Shown here piece by piece: positions 16,756 to 27,083 of a DNA stretch of 64,000 bases (within the stretch, counting starts at the first letter, position 1; every line of letters begins with the position of its first letter). The DNA is taken from the NCBI GenBank assembly GCA_964498785.1, contig CAZCJL010000011.1, positions 1 to 64,000 of the forward strand. Direction: 5' to 3'. The position numbers were made by a program, and so were the translations under genes. A model generated the notes under the pieces. That model saw nothing but the letters and a program-made list of their open reading frames with translations. It ran no database searches and had not been told where the DNA came from. Source of the DNA: Mariaggregatimicrobium sp964498785 (GTDB taxonomy: Bacteria; Zhuqueibacterota; Zhuqueibacteria; Thermofontimicrobiales; Thiofontviventaceae).

Positions 16756-17862
16756 ATGAATCGAAAAATACGGGTTGGAATCTTATTTGGCGGAAAATCA
16801 GCGGAACACGAAGTCTCCCTTCAATCAGCAAAAAATGTTGTGGATGCTATTGACAAAGATAAATACGATGTCATTCTCATCGGGATTGATAAAAGCGGAC
16901 AGTGGCATTTAAATGAAGCCTCCAATTATCTTTTAAATGCGGACAATCCAAAACTTATCGCGCTTAATAAAGCGAGCGAAAAAGTAACGTTGATTCCCAA
17001 AAAGAATAAAAACGAGTTAATCATGCTCACGAGCAATCAATCGGCTGGTCCGTTGGACGTCATATTTCCGGTTCTTCACGGAACCTTCGGAGAAGACGGA
17101 ACCGTGCAGGGATTTTTAAAATTGGCAGGTGTCCCTTTTGTCGGCGCCGGAGTTCTTGGCTCTGCCGTTGGCATGGACAAAGACGTGATGAAACGCCTTT
17201 TGCGAGACGCCGGTTTACCAATTTCAGATTTTCTGGTATTTCATAAATCTGCAATGGATACCATTAACTTCGAGGAAATAGTTAAACGGCTCGGCCTCCC
17301 ATTTTTTGTAAAACCTGCCAACCTCGGTTCTTCTGTTGGTATTAACAAGGTGAAAGACGCCAACCAATTCGACCACGCAATTCAGGATGCATTTTTGTAT
17401 GATAATAAAATCTTAATCGAGGAATTCATCGATGGGCGCGAGATTGAATGCTCTGTGTTGGGGAATGAGAATCCGATCGCATCGTTGCCCGGAGAGGTTA
17501 TTCCGCAGCACGAATGGTATTCTTATGAGGCAAAATATATTGACGAGGGGGGCGCAAAACTGGAAATCCCTGCCAATTTACCGGATTATCTTATTGAAAA
17601 ATTCCAACTGCGGGCAGTGGAAGCATTCAAAGTTTTATGTTGTGAAGGAATGGCGCGGGTCGATTGTTTTCTGCGCAAAAAAGATAATGAGGTGATTATA
17701 CACGAAATTAACACGATACCCGGATTCACGAAAATCAGCATGTACCCGAAGCTGTGGGAAGTGAGCGGTATTCCATACAAAGACTTAATTAGCCGATTGA
17801 TTCAACTGGCCATTGAACGTCATGAAAAAGAGAAAAAATTAAAAACTGTTGTTGATTTTTAG
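16756..17862 (+). CDS. ddl: D-alanine--D-alanine ligase
   Basis: A 368-residue ATP-grasp ligase of the longer DdlA-like subgroup. GGKSAEHEVSLQSAKNV marks the N-terminal substrate domain; the ATP-grasp core shows FVKPANLGSSVGI, EEFIDGREIECSVLGN, GMARVDCFL and HEINTIPGFT, the last with the Mg-binding Glu and Asn. It makes the D-Ala-D-Ala dipeptide of peptidoglycan. The start at 16756 is chosen because GGAGG lies at 16746-16750; an in-frame start at 16708 precedes that site and adds an unmatched extension. It is the last gene of the asnB group and is closed by the strong hairpin at 17888-17935. Confidence 0.93.
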   Translation: MNRKIRVGILFGGKSAEHEVSLQSAKNVVDAIDKDKYDVILIGIDKSGQWHLNEASNYLLNADNPKLIALNKASEKVTLIPKKNKNELIMLTSNQSAGPLDVIFPVLHGTFGEDGTVQGFLKLAGVPFVGAGVLGSAVGMDKDVMKRLLRDAGLPISDFLVFHKSAMDTINFEEIVKRLGLPFFVKPANLGSSVGINKVKDANQFDHAIQDAFLYDNKILIEEFIDGREIECSVLGNENPIASLPGEVIPQHEWYSYEAKYIDEGGAKLEIPANLPDYLIEKFQLRAVEAFKVLCCEGMARVDCFLRKKDNEVIIHEINTIPGFTKISMYPKLWEVSGIPYKDLISRLIQLAIERHEKEKKLKTVVDF

Positions 17863-17887
17863 TTAAAATCTTGCCATTTGTAATGTG

Positions 17888-17935
17888 AAAAATCATTCTG
17901 AATCCATTATTATGTCAGGATTCAGAATGATTTTT
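17888..17935. terminator. Bidirectional 18-bp hairpin terminator
   Basis: A perfect inverted repeat: 17888-17905 pairs with 17918-17935 around a 12-nt loop, with A-rich and T-rich outer ends that give U tails in both directions. It lies between the convergent ddl and TM1266-like genes and overlaps the last two bases of the latter's stop codon. Confidence 0.9.
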
Positions 17936-18200
17936 AATCATGAATAAAAATCATTTTCTGTGCATCCACACCATCAAATGCGTTTAATTTGACAGCCAGT
18001 TCATCACTTTTATTTTCATCACCAACCAGTTCCAGCAGAATCAAGCCATTGGTTGCACAGACGTCATCATCTGCCTCATGGAGCCCCAGCCGTGTTTTGA
18101 TATAACATCCGTAATCGGTTAATAATTTTTGTACTTCCGACGCCTGTTTCACTCTGTCCTGAATGTGGATTCCTATGATAACATGATTTATGTTTTTCAT
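17934..18200 (-). CDS. TM1266-type putative regulator (ACT-like domain)
   Basis: An 88-residue single-domain protein matching the TM1266 family in length and layout: an opening VIIGIHIQDR strand, KLLTDYGCYIKTRLGLHE and GLILLELVGD. This family is annotated as iron-only hydrogenase system putative regulator and has an ACT/NikR-C-like ferredoxin fold without a DNA-binding arm. No hydrogenase genes are in the window, so that link is not supported locally. AAGGAG precedes the ATG. It follows the zinc ribbon gene by 19 bp. Confidence 0.65.
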   Translation of the reverse strand: MKNINHVIIGIHIQDRVKQASEVQKLLTDYGCYIKTRLGLHEADDDVCATNGLILLELVGDENKSDELAVKLNAFDGVDAQKMIFIHD

Positions 18201-18219
18201 TTTACACTCCTTATTAAGT

Positions 18220-18453
18220 TTATTTATGCTGTTTTGTCCCGCTGTAAGTGAATGCTTTACTAATCATTTTGATGCGCCCACCTTTATCGATTCCGATGAC
18301 GTTGCCGCACGGGCATTTAATTTTATCTGCCTCCTTTTCAATATTGTATATTTTGTGAATCCGTTTTTTATAGCACCTTAATACTTCCCCGTGCCCCAGC
18401 TTTTCATATTTCCACAATTTGGTTTTGCAACCTGCACATTTTATCGTCAGCAT
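18220..18453 (-). CDS. Small zinc ribbon protein
   Basis: A 77-residue protein with CAGC (residues 6-9), a single Cys in LRCYKKR, and CPCG near residue 48, giving candidate ligands for one zinc site. The C-terminal segment KAFTYSGTK is recognisable from conserved short proteins in Firmicutes and related bacteria, whose function is not established. It lies between ppc (69 bp) and the TM1266-like gene (19 bp) on the same strand and may share their transcript. Confidence 0.6.
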   Translation of the reverse strand: MLTIKCAGCKTKLWKYEKLGHGEVLRCYKKRIHKIYNIEKEADKIKCPCGNVIGIDKGGRIKMISKAFTYSGTKQHK

Positions 18454-18522
18454 ATCTTAATTCGTAAAGTTTAGTTCGGCATTCATTTTTAAATTGAAAG
18501 ATAGATTTTCAACACACCAGAT

Positions 18523-21294
18523 TTAGCCAGTGCTTTGCATTGCCGCGGCAATACCATTAATGCTTAAATAAAGGGCATATCGCGTTGCCTCATTATCAGC
18601 ATCTTTTGATTTCCGGTAACGACGCAGTAATTCTACTTGTAATAAATTCAAAACATCAGTGTATGGATTTCTGAACCGAATTGTGGTTTGAATAACTTTC
18701 TGTTTTTCCAATAATGATTTTTGACCGGTGATTTTGATAATGGCTGTTTCAGCTTTCTCAAACTCAGCGCTAATACGTTGGTGGAATTCGCCTTCCAGCC
18801 AGTCCGAATAATGAACAGCAATATTGAGCTTCGCGCGAGCCATTTCCAATTGGGCATTTTCCATGACTGCCCGGAAAAATGGCCATTTTTGGTACATTTC
18901 ACGCAGACGATCTAAGTTGTCGCTATCTTCATTAATGATTGAAAGTAGCGCCTCTCCAATACCAAACCATCCCGGAATATTATAGCGAGTCTGGGTCCAG
19001 GCAAAAACCCATGGGATCACACGAATGCTCTCAAAATCAAGTTCATTCATCGGCTTGCGCGATACCGGCCTGGAGGCAATTGGCAAAGTACCGATGTAAT
19101 CGATGGGAGTAATTTGTTTGTACCATTTCCAAAAAGCAGGATCATGAATTAATTTCCGATAGACGGTCATCGAGCGTTTTGCGATTTCTTCCATCATTTC
19201 TCTCATGTCCTGGGTGTAATAGGGTTGAGGTTCTGTTTTATTCGTTGTCTGCAGAATGGCATTTACTATTTGTTCCAGATGACGTCGGGCAATGGCATAT
19301 TCGGCATAACGAAACGAAATTACTTCTCCCTGCTCCGTAAAACGAATCCGACCATTTTGACTTAACTTTGGCATGGCAAAAATTGCCTGATTTGCCCGCC
19401 CTCCGCCGCGTCCGACAGTGCCGCCACGTCCATGAAATAATCGAAATGTTACGTTATGATCAGAGCATGTTTTTGCCAGGGATTCCTGCGCGTTATAAAG
19501 AGCCCAGTTTGCCATCCAGTAGCCACCGTCCTTATTACTATCCGAATAACCAAGCATGATTTCCTGAAAATTATTACATGCCTGCAAATGCATTCGATAT
19601 ACTTTGACATTAAATAGATCGTTCATTACTTTTGATGCATTGTTTAAATCGCCAACTGTTTCAAATAATGGCACTACATTTAATTCTGTCTGAACCACGC
19701 CATCACGTAGCCGCCACAATCCGACCTCTTTGGCCAACAACAGTACTTCCAGGATATCGCTCACCTCATGATTCATACTAATCACGTAACTGCCGATAGA
19801 CTGCTCATCCCGATGCATCGCTTCCATCATTGTTTTTAGTGCTTTTAATACCATGTCTGTATTTTCTGAAACAACTGAATCAAAGGCTAATAATGGTCTT
19901 GGATTAAACAACTCCTGCTCTAATAATTCAATTTTCTTATCCTCGGGTAAATTTGAATATTTCGGTTCCACGCCGGCAAGACAGAATATTTCATCAACAG
20001 CGTGTTGATGTAACACACTATGTTGCCGAAAATCCAGTGATAACATCCGAAAACCAAATACCTGCGCCCGAACGATGATATCAGCAACTAACCCATGATT
20101 CGCTAAATCATGCATATTATTTTTGATCAAACACCTTTTTATCAGCACTAAATCATTTAAATAATCATCACTGGTATATAAATCGTTGGCTAAGCCCGGA
20201 TCATTCATTAATTGATTAATTTTGTGCATCATGCATGTAATTTTCAACCGATACGGCTCATGTTGAAATCTCCGGTAATCTTCAGGGAATAAATCGATTG
20301 CATTGTTTTCTTCTTTTAGTGATTCCATCAATTCATCCGGTATTCTGATCCGACGGGAAGATAGACTGAGTTCACTGCGTAATTGCGTTAAATCTTTGAG
20401 ATGAAGCTCCATCACACTCCGCCGATACGCCCATAGTGCATTTCGGCTCACATCGTGTGTAACGTAAGGATTTCCGTCTCGATCACCACCGATCCATGAT
20501 CGGTAGCGAAAAAAGGTGGGTAAATCCGGACGCTTTCCGAAATACGTTTCAATCGCATCGCCTAAATCATGATAAATTTTCGGGACTGTCTCCCATATTG
20601 CATTTGAACAAAAAAACAGGCCATTTTCGACTTCATCCTCCACAGTCAGCCGCTCGCTACGTACGTCGTCAGTTGTCATCAATAGTGCAATTTGATGATA
20701 AACGTTCGCTAAAATGCGGTCCTTCTCGATAGCAGGCAAATCGGTATCAGATTTTAGCTCACTTAACAGGTGTGAAATATTTTTTTGCTTATATAAAATG
20801 CTTCGCCGTCGGGCCTCTGTTGGATGTGCGGTTAAGGTCGGCTGGACGTTTAATCTATCAATCAGTTCAAGTAATTGTTCGTAGTTTACACCAGCTTGTT
20901 TTAGATTGTGCACTGCTTCCATAATTGATTCATTGCGCGGGCTGTATGGATTTGCAGCCTTTTCCCGTTCACGGTTTATACGAATAATCTCCTGCCGTTC
21001 GGCTTCATTAATGAGATGAAAAAATGTTGTAAAAGAACGAACCAGCCAAATGATTCTTTCTAATGGCAGCATTCGCATTTGACGATGAACGCCTTTATAC
21101 AAAGATTCCTCTCCGGGATTATTGGCTTTTTGGCACTGACTTCGAAACTCATCAACCAATGAAAATAAGTCTTCGCCAGCCTGTTCACGAATCACGTGCC
21201 CAAATAATGTTCCCAACAAACTGATTTGATAGCTCAACGATTTGGATATACCGCTTTTTTCCGCATCGGTTTTTAATCCGCTCCATTTATGCAT
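18523..21294 (-). CDS. ppc: Phosphoenolpyruvate carboxylase
   Basis: A 923-residue enzyme, the usual length for bacterial PEPC. The catalytic His is in LTAHPTEARRRS; the second signature is GYSDSNKDGGYW and the Gly-rich loop is FHGRGGTVGRGGG. It ends AAAMQSTG, close to the conserved terminal NTG that closes the active site. It carboxylates phosphoenolpyruvate with bicarbonate to oxaloacetate, refilling the citric acid cycle. AGAGGTG precedes the ATG. Downstream small genes may be part of its transcript. Confidence 0.97.
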   Translation of the reverse strand: MHKWSGLKTDAEKSGISKSLSYQISLLGTLFGHVIREQAGEDLFSLVDEFRSQCQKANNPGEESLYKGVHRQMRMLPLERIIWLVRSFTTFFHLINEAERQEIIRINREREKAANPYSPRNESIMEAVHNLKQAGVNYEQLLELIDRLNVQPTLTAHPTEARRRSILYKQKNISHLLSELKSDTDLPAIEKDRILANVYHQIALLMTTDDVRSERLTVEDEVENGLFFCSNAIWETVPKIYHDLGDAIETYFGKRPDLPTFFRYRSWIGGDRDGNPYVTHDVSRNALWAYRRSVMELHLKDLTQLRSELSLSSRRIRIPDELMESLKEENNAIDLFPEDYRRFQHEPYRLKITCMMHKINQLMNDPGLANDLYTSDDYLNDLVLIKRCLIKNNMHDLANHGLVADIIVRAQVFGFRMLSLDFRQHSVLHQHAVDEIFCLAGVEPKYSNLPEDKKIELLEQELFNPRPLLAFDSVVSENTDMVLKALKTMMEAMHRDEQSIGSYVISMNHEVSDILEVLLLAKEVGLWRLRDGVVQTELNVVPLFETVGDLNNASKVMNDLFNVKVYRMHLQACNNFQEIMLGYSDSNKDGGYWMANWALYNAQESLAKTCSDHNVTFRLFHGRGGTVGRGGGRANQAIFAMPKLSQNGRIRFTEQGEVISFRYAEYAIARRHLEQIVNAILQTTNKTEPQPYYTQDMREMMEEIAKRSMTVYRKLIHDPAFWKWYKQITPIDYIGTLPIASRPVSRKPMNELDFESIRVIPWVFAWTQTRYNIPGWFGIGEALLSIINEDSDNLDRLREMYQKWPFFRAVMENAQLEMARAKLNIAVHYSDWLEGEFHQRISAEFEKAETAIIKITGQKSLLEKQKVIQTTIRFRNPYTDVLNLLQVELLRRYRKSKDADNEATRYALYLSINGIAAAMQSTG

Positions 21295-21445
21295 GGCTTC
21301 ACCTCTTTCGGATTATCCTGAAATTTGAAAATGATTTTTATACTATTGGAATTTTTCGCAGTTACAAACTGAAAACCAATACTCAATTTGTTATCAAAGA
21401 TTTCATAATATTTCTCCTGTTTAATTTTTTTTGATTTACTGTATA

Positions 21446-21482
21446 AAAAAACTCCCGCATTTCATTCATTCGGGAGTTTTTT
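21446..21482 (-). terminator. Intrinsic terminator of the acyl-CoA synthetase gene
   Basis: AAAAAACTCCCG (21446-21457) and CGGGAGTTTTTT (21471-21482) pair perfectly around a 13-nt loop, giving a GC core followed by a U tail in the minus direction, 44 nt past the stop at 21526. Confidence 0.85.
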
Positions 21483-21525
21483 ATGATTCGTATTCATTTT
21501 ACAATATTTTATTTAAATTCGTTCC

Positions 21526-23223
21526 TTATTCTTCAATATAAAGATATCGTTTAATTTTCTGAGTCGGGGTTTTCTCGAATGGTTCTTGCTGTTCAATAAA
21601 TTTAGTAATTTTTGCATACGCGGGTACATTTTCATTCACTTCTTCCCTGCATTGTTCCATTAATTTTTGAATTTCCTTTTTCATACGTGTTTCCGTATAA
21701 TTTTTCGCACTAAATTCCTGGTCTAATTTCTCGTAATTTAAATGCACCCGAGCCACTAATTTATTCTGTTGTTGAAACACAATGGATTCCAAAATACGAG
21801 GCTGTGTATTAATAATTGCTTCAATTTCTTCCGGATAAATATTTTCACCACTTGGCCCCAGAATCATATTTTTTAATCTACCTTTGATATAAAGATAACC
21901 ATCTTTATCAAAAAGCCCCAGATCACCGGTTCGAAAGTAGCTATCTTTTGTAAATACATCATTTGTTCGTTCGGGATCTTTGTAATATCCTTTCATTACA
22001 TTGGGACCCTTCACCAGAATTTCGCCTTCGCCTGTTTTTTCATCAGGCCGCTCAATTTTAACCTCAAGCCCCGGAAGCGGGGGGCCAGTGGAACGTAATC
22101 GGGTATTTTTCGCATCTGTGCCAGCGATTAACGGGGATGTTTCCGTCAATCCATATCCAATTGAATAGGGGAATTCCGCTTCTCTCAGAAATTTTTCCAC
22201 CTCCGGGGTTAACGATGCACCGCCAATGCCAAAAAAATGTAATTCCCCGCCGAATGTTTTTATTAATTTTTTCCCAGCGATTTTATGGAGTCGTTTTCGG
22301 ATAATAGAAGATGTGGTTAACATACGAATCAGTCCGTTTTTCCTGAGTTCAGGTAAAATCCGTGTTTTATAGATTTTTTCGATAACAAGCGGAACACTCA
22401 ACATCATTGTTGGTTTTATGTTTTGCAGCGACTGCACCAGGAGTCGTGGTGTGGGCGGTTTGTCCAGATAATAAATACAAGCGCCTGCCATAATAGGGAT
22501 AACAAATCCCAACGTACATTCATAAGTATGTGAGAGTGGAAGAATTGAAAGCAATCGGTCTTTCTCCGTAATTTTCACAATACTCCGAGTTGTTATCGCA
22601 TTCCAGACAATATTTTTGTGTGTCAACATCACTCCTTTAGAATGGCCGGTTGTACCAGAAGTGTAAATGACTGCTGCTAATTCATCTTCCCTGACGTTAT
22701 TTCCTTTTATACCAGTCAGTCGAAGGGCGGCATCTTTTAATTTCAAAATTTCCCGAATGCCATTCTGTACCGCTTCTTCCAATTTGTCTTTACTCGTATT
22801 CGGTTCAATGAGTTGAAAATCATCAATTAAAATAACTGTTTTGAGCGCCTCGAAATGGTAATCTTCGATTTTTTCATATTGCTTTTTAGAAACAAAAACA
22901 GCTTTGCACATCGAATGTCGAATAATATGTTGCACAGCCGACTGATGGAAATCCGGGAGAATCGGAACTGCGACTGCGCCCATTGTTGTAATCGCAAAAT
23001 AGGCAATTCCCCAATTCGGTTTGCTCTCGCTCAAAATTGCTACCCGATCTCCGCGAGCGATTCCTTCTTCACTCAAAAAATGAGAGACATCCTGGACATA
23101 CGTGCCCAACTCCTCATAATTGATAGGTTCTCCACCGACTAATGCCAATGCCGGTCGCTTCGAAAAAAGTTCAGTGCTTTTATTTAGCACCTTTTTTAAG
23201 GTTAACTTTTCAAGCTTATGCAA
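21526..23223 (-). CDS. Long-chain acyl-CoA synthetase / AMP-dependent ligase
   Basis: A 565-residue ANL-superfamily enzyme. The ATP/AMP motif is YTSGTTGHSKGVMLTH, followed by GYGLTETSP, the hinge region FRTGDLGLFDKDGYLYIKGR and the catalytic-Lys region EKTPTQKIKRYL at the C-terminus. It most resembles FadD/FACS-type fatty acid activating enzymes that form acyl-adenylate then acyl-CoA; chain length cannot be told. The start is TTG at 23223, with GGAGG seven bases upstream. It is 32 bp after the permease gene, so they are likely one transcript ending at the hairpin at 21446-21482. Confidence 0.9.
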   Translation of the reverse strand: MHKLEKLTLKKVLNKSTELFSKRPALALVGGEPINYEELGTYVQDVSHFLSEEGIARGDRVAILSESKPNWGIAYFAITTMGAVAVPILPDFHQSAVQHIIRHSMCKAVFVSKKQYEKIEDYHFEALKTVILIDDFQLIEPNTSKDKLEEAVQNGIREILKLKDAALRLTGIKGNNVREDELAAVIYTSGTTGHSKGVMLTHKNIVWNAITTRSIVKITEKDRLLSILPLSHTYECTLGFVIPIMAGACIYYLDKPPTPRLLVQSLQNIKPTMMLSVPLVIEKIYKTRILPELRKNGLIRMLTTSSIIRKRLHKIAGKKLIKTFGGELHFFGIGGASLTPEVEKFLREAEFPYSIGYGLTETSPLIAGTDAKNTRLRSTGPPLPGLEVKIERPDEKTGEGEILVKGPNVMKGYYKDPERTNDVFTKDSYFRTGDLGLFDKDGYLYIKGRLKNMILGPSGENIYPEEIEAIINTQPRILESIVFQQQNKLVARVHLNYEKLDQEFSAKNYTETRMKKEIQKLMEQCREEVNENVPAYAKITKFIEQQEPFEKTPTQKIKRYLYIEE

Positions 23224-23255
23224 AAGAATCCCTCCTTGTTTTAATCAAACTTTTT

Positions 23256-24662
23256 TTATTGAAACTTCACTTTAAACCAGTCAAAAATTTGACGGCGGTA
23301 ATAATAGACCAAACCTGTCGACGTCAAAACAGTGCCAAGCAACGAAGGGATAAACGCTGTAATCAACGTGACTACCATAAACCATGCCTGTATTATCAGT
23401 ACAACAATAAGTGTAAACGGATATCCCCATGTTTTATAAGGCCGTGGGACATTCGGATACTTGCGACGTAACACCCAAATGGCAGCGAACGTAGATACAT
23501 TAAAAACCGATGATGTGAACGAAAAGAAATCAATAATTGTCTCATAAGCATTTTCGGCAAACGCAGCGCTTATCAATAAAACTGTCGCCCAAAGCCCCTG
23601 AACAATCAACGCCCTGTTTGGGGTTTTGTATTTGGGGTGAATTTTATTCAGGCCTTTAATAAATAATCCATCCCGGGCCATAGCGTACCATGTTCTTGCT
23701 TTGCACAAAATTTGGGAACTGACATTACCAAATGTGTTTAGCATGACAGCTACTGAAATCAGTGTCCCTCCGGCAGTTCCGACAGCCATTTGCATGGCAT
23801 CGACGGCAACCCACTTTGCGCCCTGAATAGAAGTCATCGGTAATTGATAAAGATACGCGCTATTTGCCGCCAGGTAAAGAAGCATGATCCCGAAAATTCC
23901 CAGGATAATAGACAATGGCAAATTTTTGCGCGGTTTTTTCACTTCCTCTGCAACATAAGTTGCTCCCTCCCAACCACTATAGGCAAAAAATCCATATCGC
24001 ATTGCAGCGCCAAACGCAAGCATTGTAGACCAGTTAAATTCTTCAGGCCAAAATGATGTGGTAAAATGTGTTAATTCACCTGCTTTTAAAAATCCGACTG
24101 CGATAACTGCTCCCAGGGCAATCAATTTTATAAAACTGAAAATGTCTTGTAACACACCGCTTAACATCACGCCAAAACAATTAACGGAGGTTAGCGCCCA
24201 GATAACCATTAACGCGATTACTACTTCAAGCCCGCGGGAATACGGTGCTCCGGTATAAATTGTATAAAGTGCGTTCGTGTACTCAGCAAATACCAAAGCA
24301 ACAGCAGCGATAGATGCTGTTTCTGAGACAAAAAACATTGCCCAGCCGCGGAGGAATGTCCAGACTTCAGGGTATGCCGCTTTTAAATAGGCATACGGTC
24401 CACCGGAACGGGGCATCATCGCAACCAGTTCTGCATAGCAGAATGCACCTAATAACGTTGCAATACCGCCAACAATCCAGACGCCATAAAACATACTAAT
24501 TGATGCCACCAGCATCATAATAGGTCCCGGTGTTCGGAAAATACCTGAACCAATAATCCGACCAACTACAATGGATAATGCCTCTGTAAGTCCCAATGTT
24601 CTCTTTAGTTCTGTTTGTTCTGAAAACAGATCCGCATTTGGGTCTTTCATGTTTTCTGTCAC
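23256..24662 (-). CDS. APC-family amino acid permease
   Basis: A 468-residue protein with about 12 hydrophobic segments, typical of the amino acid-polyamine-organocation superfamily. The opening helix signature VVGRIIGSGIFRTPG and the later YSGWEGATYVAEEVKKPRKN fit the LAT-like group. Substrate unknown; likely a neutral amino acid or similar exchanger in the cytoplasmic membrane. The start is GTG at 24662 with GAGGAAA upstream. Confidence 0.88.
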   Translation of the reverse strand: MTENMKDPNADLFSEQTELKRTLGLTEALSIVVGRIIGSGIFRTPGPIMMLVASISMFYGVWIVGGIATLLGAFCYAELVAMMPRSGGPYAYLKAAYPEVWTFLRGWAMFFVSETASIAAVALVFAEYTNALYTIYTGAPYSRGLEVVIALMVIWALTSVNCFGVMLSGVLQDIFSFIKLIALGAVIAVGFLKAGELTHFTTSFWPEEFNWSTMLAFGAAMRYGFFAYSGWEGATYVAEEVKKPRKNLPLSIILGIFGIMLLYLAANSAYLYQLPMTSIQGAKWVAVDAMQMAVGTAGGTLISVAVMLNTFGNVSSQILCKARTWYAMARDGLFIKGLNKIHPKYKTPNRALIVQGLWATVLLISAAFAENAYETIIDFFSFTSSVFNVSTFAAIWVLRRKYPNVPRPYKTWGYPFTLIVVLIIQAWFMVVTLITAFIPSLLGTVLTSTGLVYYYRRQIFDWFKVKFQ

Positions 24663-24908
24663 AGTTGTTTCCTCTTATAATAAATTATTTTTAAAATATA
24701 ATATATGAATCTATCTGAAAAATGAAAGAAAAATCTTAAATAATTTGATCTGATCCACTATTTTCACAATTCTTTTTGAAAATCGGTACAATATAATATC
24801 AGCATGTTCATCAAAAATGTATTAAAAAAATCTTGCAATTTATTCAAAAAGTCTTTACTTTATGGCAATTGATAAGTGGAATTATTTTTAATCAGGAACT
24901 TAATAAGC

Positions 24909-27074
24909 ATGAATAATCAGAATCACTCCAAAACAATTGCACAGGAACTGAACATACGGGAGACTCAGGTTCAGAAGACAGTGGAGCTGCTGGACAGTGA
25001 GAATACTGTCCCTTTTATTGCTCGTTATCGGAAAGAGGTAACCGGTAATTTGGATGAAGAACAAATCCGCTCTATTGAGGACAGTATACGATTTTTGCGG
25101 GTTTTGGATGCCCGGAAAGAAACGGTTCTCAATTCTATTGAAAAGCAAGGCAAACTAACGGATGAATTAAAAGAAAAAATCTTATCCGCCACCAAATTGC
25201 AGGAAGTAGAAGATCTGTATTTGCCGTATAAACCCAAACGCCGCACTCGTGCGACTATTGCCAGAGAAAAGGGGTTGGAGCCACTGGCAGAAATGATGCT
25301 GAAATTGGAAACCGAAATTGATGATTTCGATGTTTTGGTTGCGTCATTTATAGATGAAGAAAAAGGCGTCAGGGATACAAACGAAGCGCTTGCCGGAGCT
25401 CGTGATATTTGCGCGGAAAATATTTCTGACAATGCCGATGTTCGTAAGGCAATTCGTGAGCATACACGTAACAAAGGACTCATTCATTCGGCGGCAAAGT
25501 CTGAAGAAGGGATCATCCATTATGAAATGTATGCTGATTTTACCCAAATATTAAAATCCATCCAGCCATATCGTACATTGGCGATCAACCGCGGGGAACG
25601 GGAAGGCATTTTGCGTGTATCAATCGACATTCCGGTGGACCAATGTATCGCGATTATCGAACGAATATATATCACCAACAAGAGCTCCCCATTTTCAGAT
25701 CATTTAGAAGAAGCAATTGCTGATTCTTACAACCGCTTAATTGCCCCATCTATCGAACGGGAAATCCGCAACGAATTAACAGAAAAAGCGGATGAACATG
25801 CAATCGACATCTTTGCTAAAAATTTACGGAACGTGCTAATGCAACCACCAGTTAATGACGCGACAATAATGGGCATTGATCCTGGTTTTCGCACTGGTTC
25901 CAAAGTGACAACCATTGATTCCACCGGCAAATTTCTGGAAGATATCACCATTTATCCGCATGAACCGCAGAAGCAATGGGAAAAATCAAAACAAATTCTT
26001 CATGCTGTCATAAAAAAACATAATGTTCAGATTATCGCCATCGGAAATGGCACAGCGTCCAGGGAAACAGAAGCATTGGCGATTGAATTGATCGAAGAGA
26101 GTGAATCCGACTTGGCATATATTATTGTCAATGAAGCCGGCGCATCGGTCTATTCCGCGTCAAAACTGGCTAAAGAAGAATTTCCGGAACTGGATGTATC
26201 CGTGCGCGGCGCAATTTCCATCGCCCGCCGACTAATGGATCCCTTATCCGAACTGGTCAAGATTGATCCGAAATCCATCGGTGTCGGGCTGTACCAGCAC
26301 GATGTAAATCAGACTCAATTAAGCGAAATGCTGGATCGGGTCGTGGAATCATGCGTGAACTTTGTCGGCGTAAATTTGAACACCGCATCGAAAGCACTCC
26401 TACGCTATGTTGCCGGAATTAATAGTCGATCTGCCGAAAACATCATCGCGATGCGCAATGAGTACGGCAAATTTTCTTCACGCAAAAAACTGTTGGATGT
26501 AAAAGGAATGGGCGCAAACGCATTCACACAGTCCGCCGGATTCCTTCGAATACCCGAAGCTGATTATTTTTTTGATTCAACCGCTGTACATCCCGAATCT
26601 TATGACGCTGCTGAAAAACTTTTGGGATTGTTAGAACTGGATATTGTAACTGTACGGAAAGACGGTTCTATTTTAAAAAAGCAGATCAGAGATAAAAAAT
26701 ATTCGATAAAAGAATTAGCTGAAAAATGTGGTACAGGCGAACCGACTTTAGAGGATCTTATTGAAAGCCTTGCAAAGCCGAATCGTGATCCCCGGGATGA
26801 ATTACCGAAACCTATATTCCGCCGCGATGTGCTAAAAATGGAAGATCTGAAAGAGGGGATGCTCCTCGAAGGAACCGTGCGCAATGTTGTCGACTTTGGC
26901 GCGTTTGTCGATATCGGCGTTAAGACCGATGGATTAATTCATCGCAGCCAATTATCCAAAAGCCGTTTTAAACATCCCACTGATATCGTTAGTGTCGGAG
27001 ATATTGTTAAAGTAAAAATAGTTGCTGTAAAACCCGAGGCCGGAAAAATCGGCCTTAGTATGATATTTGATTAG
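24909..27074 (+). CDS. tex: Tex-family S1 RNA-binding transcription accessory protein
   Basis: A 721-residue protein with the full Tex layout: an N-terminal helical region (VPFIARYRKEVTG), a YqgF/RuvC-like domain (IMGIDPGFRTGSKV), helix-hairpin-helix motifs (VGVNLNTAS, LLDVKGMGANAFTQSAGFL) and a C-terminal S1 domain (GMLLEGTVRNVVDFGAFVDI). Tex binds nucleic acids and acts in transcription and RNA metabolism. The ATG at 24909 is chosen; an in-frame GTG at 24876 adds an unmatched hydrophobic extension. An AGGA lies upstream. The next gene starts 9 bp after the stop. Confidence 0.95.
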   Translation: MNNQNHSKTIAQELNIRETQVQKTVELLDSENTVPFIARYRKEVTGNLDEEQIRSIEDSIRFLRVLDARKETVLNSIEKQGKLTDELKEKILSATKLQEVEDLYLPYKPKRRTRATIAREKGLEPLAEMMLKLETEIDDFDVLVASFIDEEKGVRDTNEALAGARDICAENISDNADVRKAIREHTRNKGLIHSAAKSEEGIIHYEMYADFTQILKSIQPYRTLAINRGEREGILRVSIDIPVDQCIAIIERIYITNKSSPFSDHLEEAIADSYNRLIAPSIEREIRNELTEKADEHAIDIFAKNLRNVLMQPPVNDATIMGIDPGFRTGSKVTTIDSTGKFLEDITIYPHEPQKQWEKSKQILHAVIKKHNVQIIAIGNGTASRETEALAIELIEESESDLAYIIVNEAGASVYSASKLAKEEFPELDVSVRGAISIARRLMDPLSELVKIDPKSIGVGLYQHDVNQTQLSEMLDRVVESCVNFVGVNLNTASKALLRYVAGINSRSAENIIAMRNEYGKFSSRKKLLDVKGMGANAFTQSAGFLRIPEADYFFDSTAVHPESYDAAEKLLGLLELDIVTVRKDGSILKKQIRDKKYSIKELAEKCGTGEPTLEDLIESLAKPNRDPRDELPKPIFRRDVLKMEDLKEGMLLEGTVRNVVDFGAFVDIGVKTDGLIHRSQLSKSRFKHPTDIVSVGDIVKVKIVAVKPEAGKIGLSMIFD

Positions 27075-27083
27075 GAAAGTACA

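Noticed and set aside
17934..18200. Evidence for an iron-only hydrogenase locus
   Set aside because: Only the small TM1266-like protein is present; no hydrogenase structural or maturation gene lies in the window.
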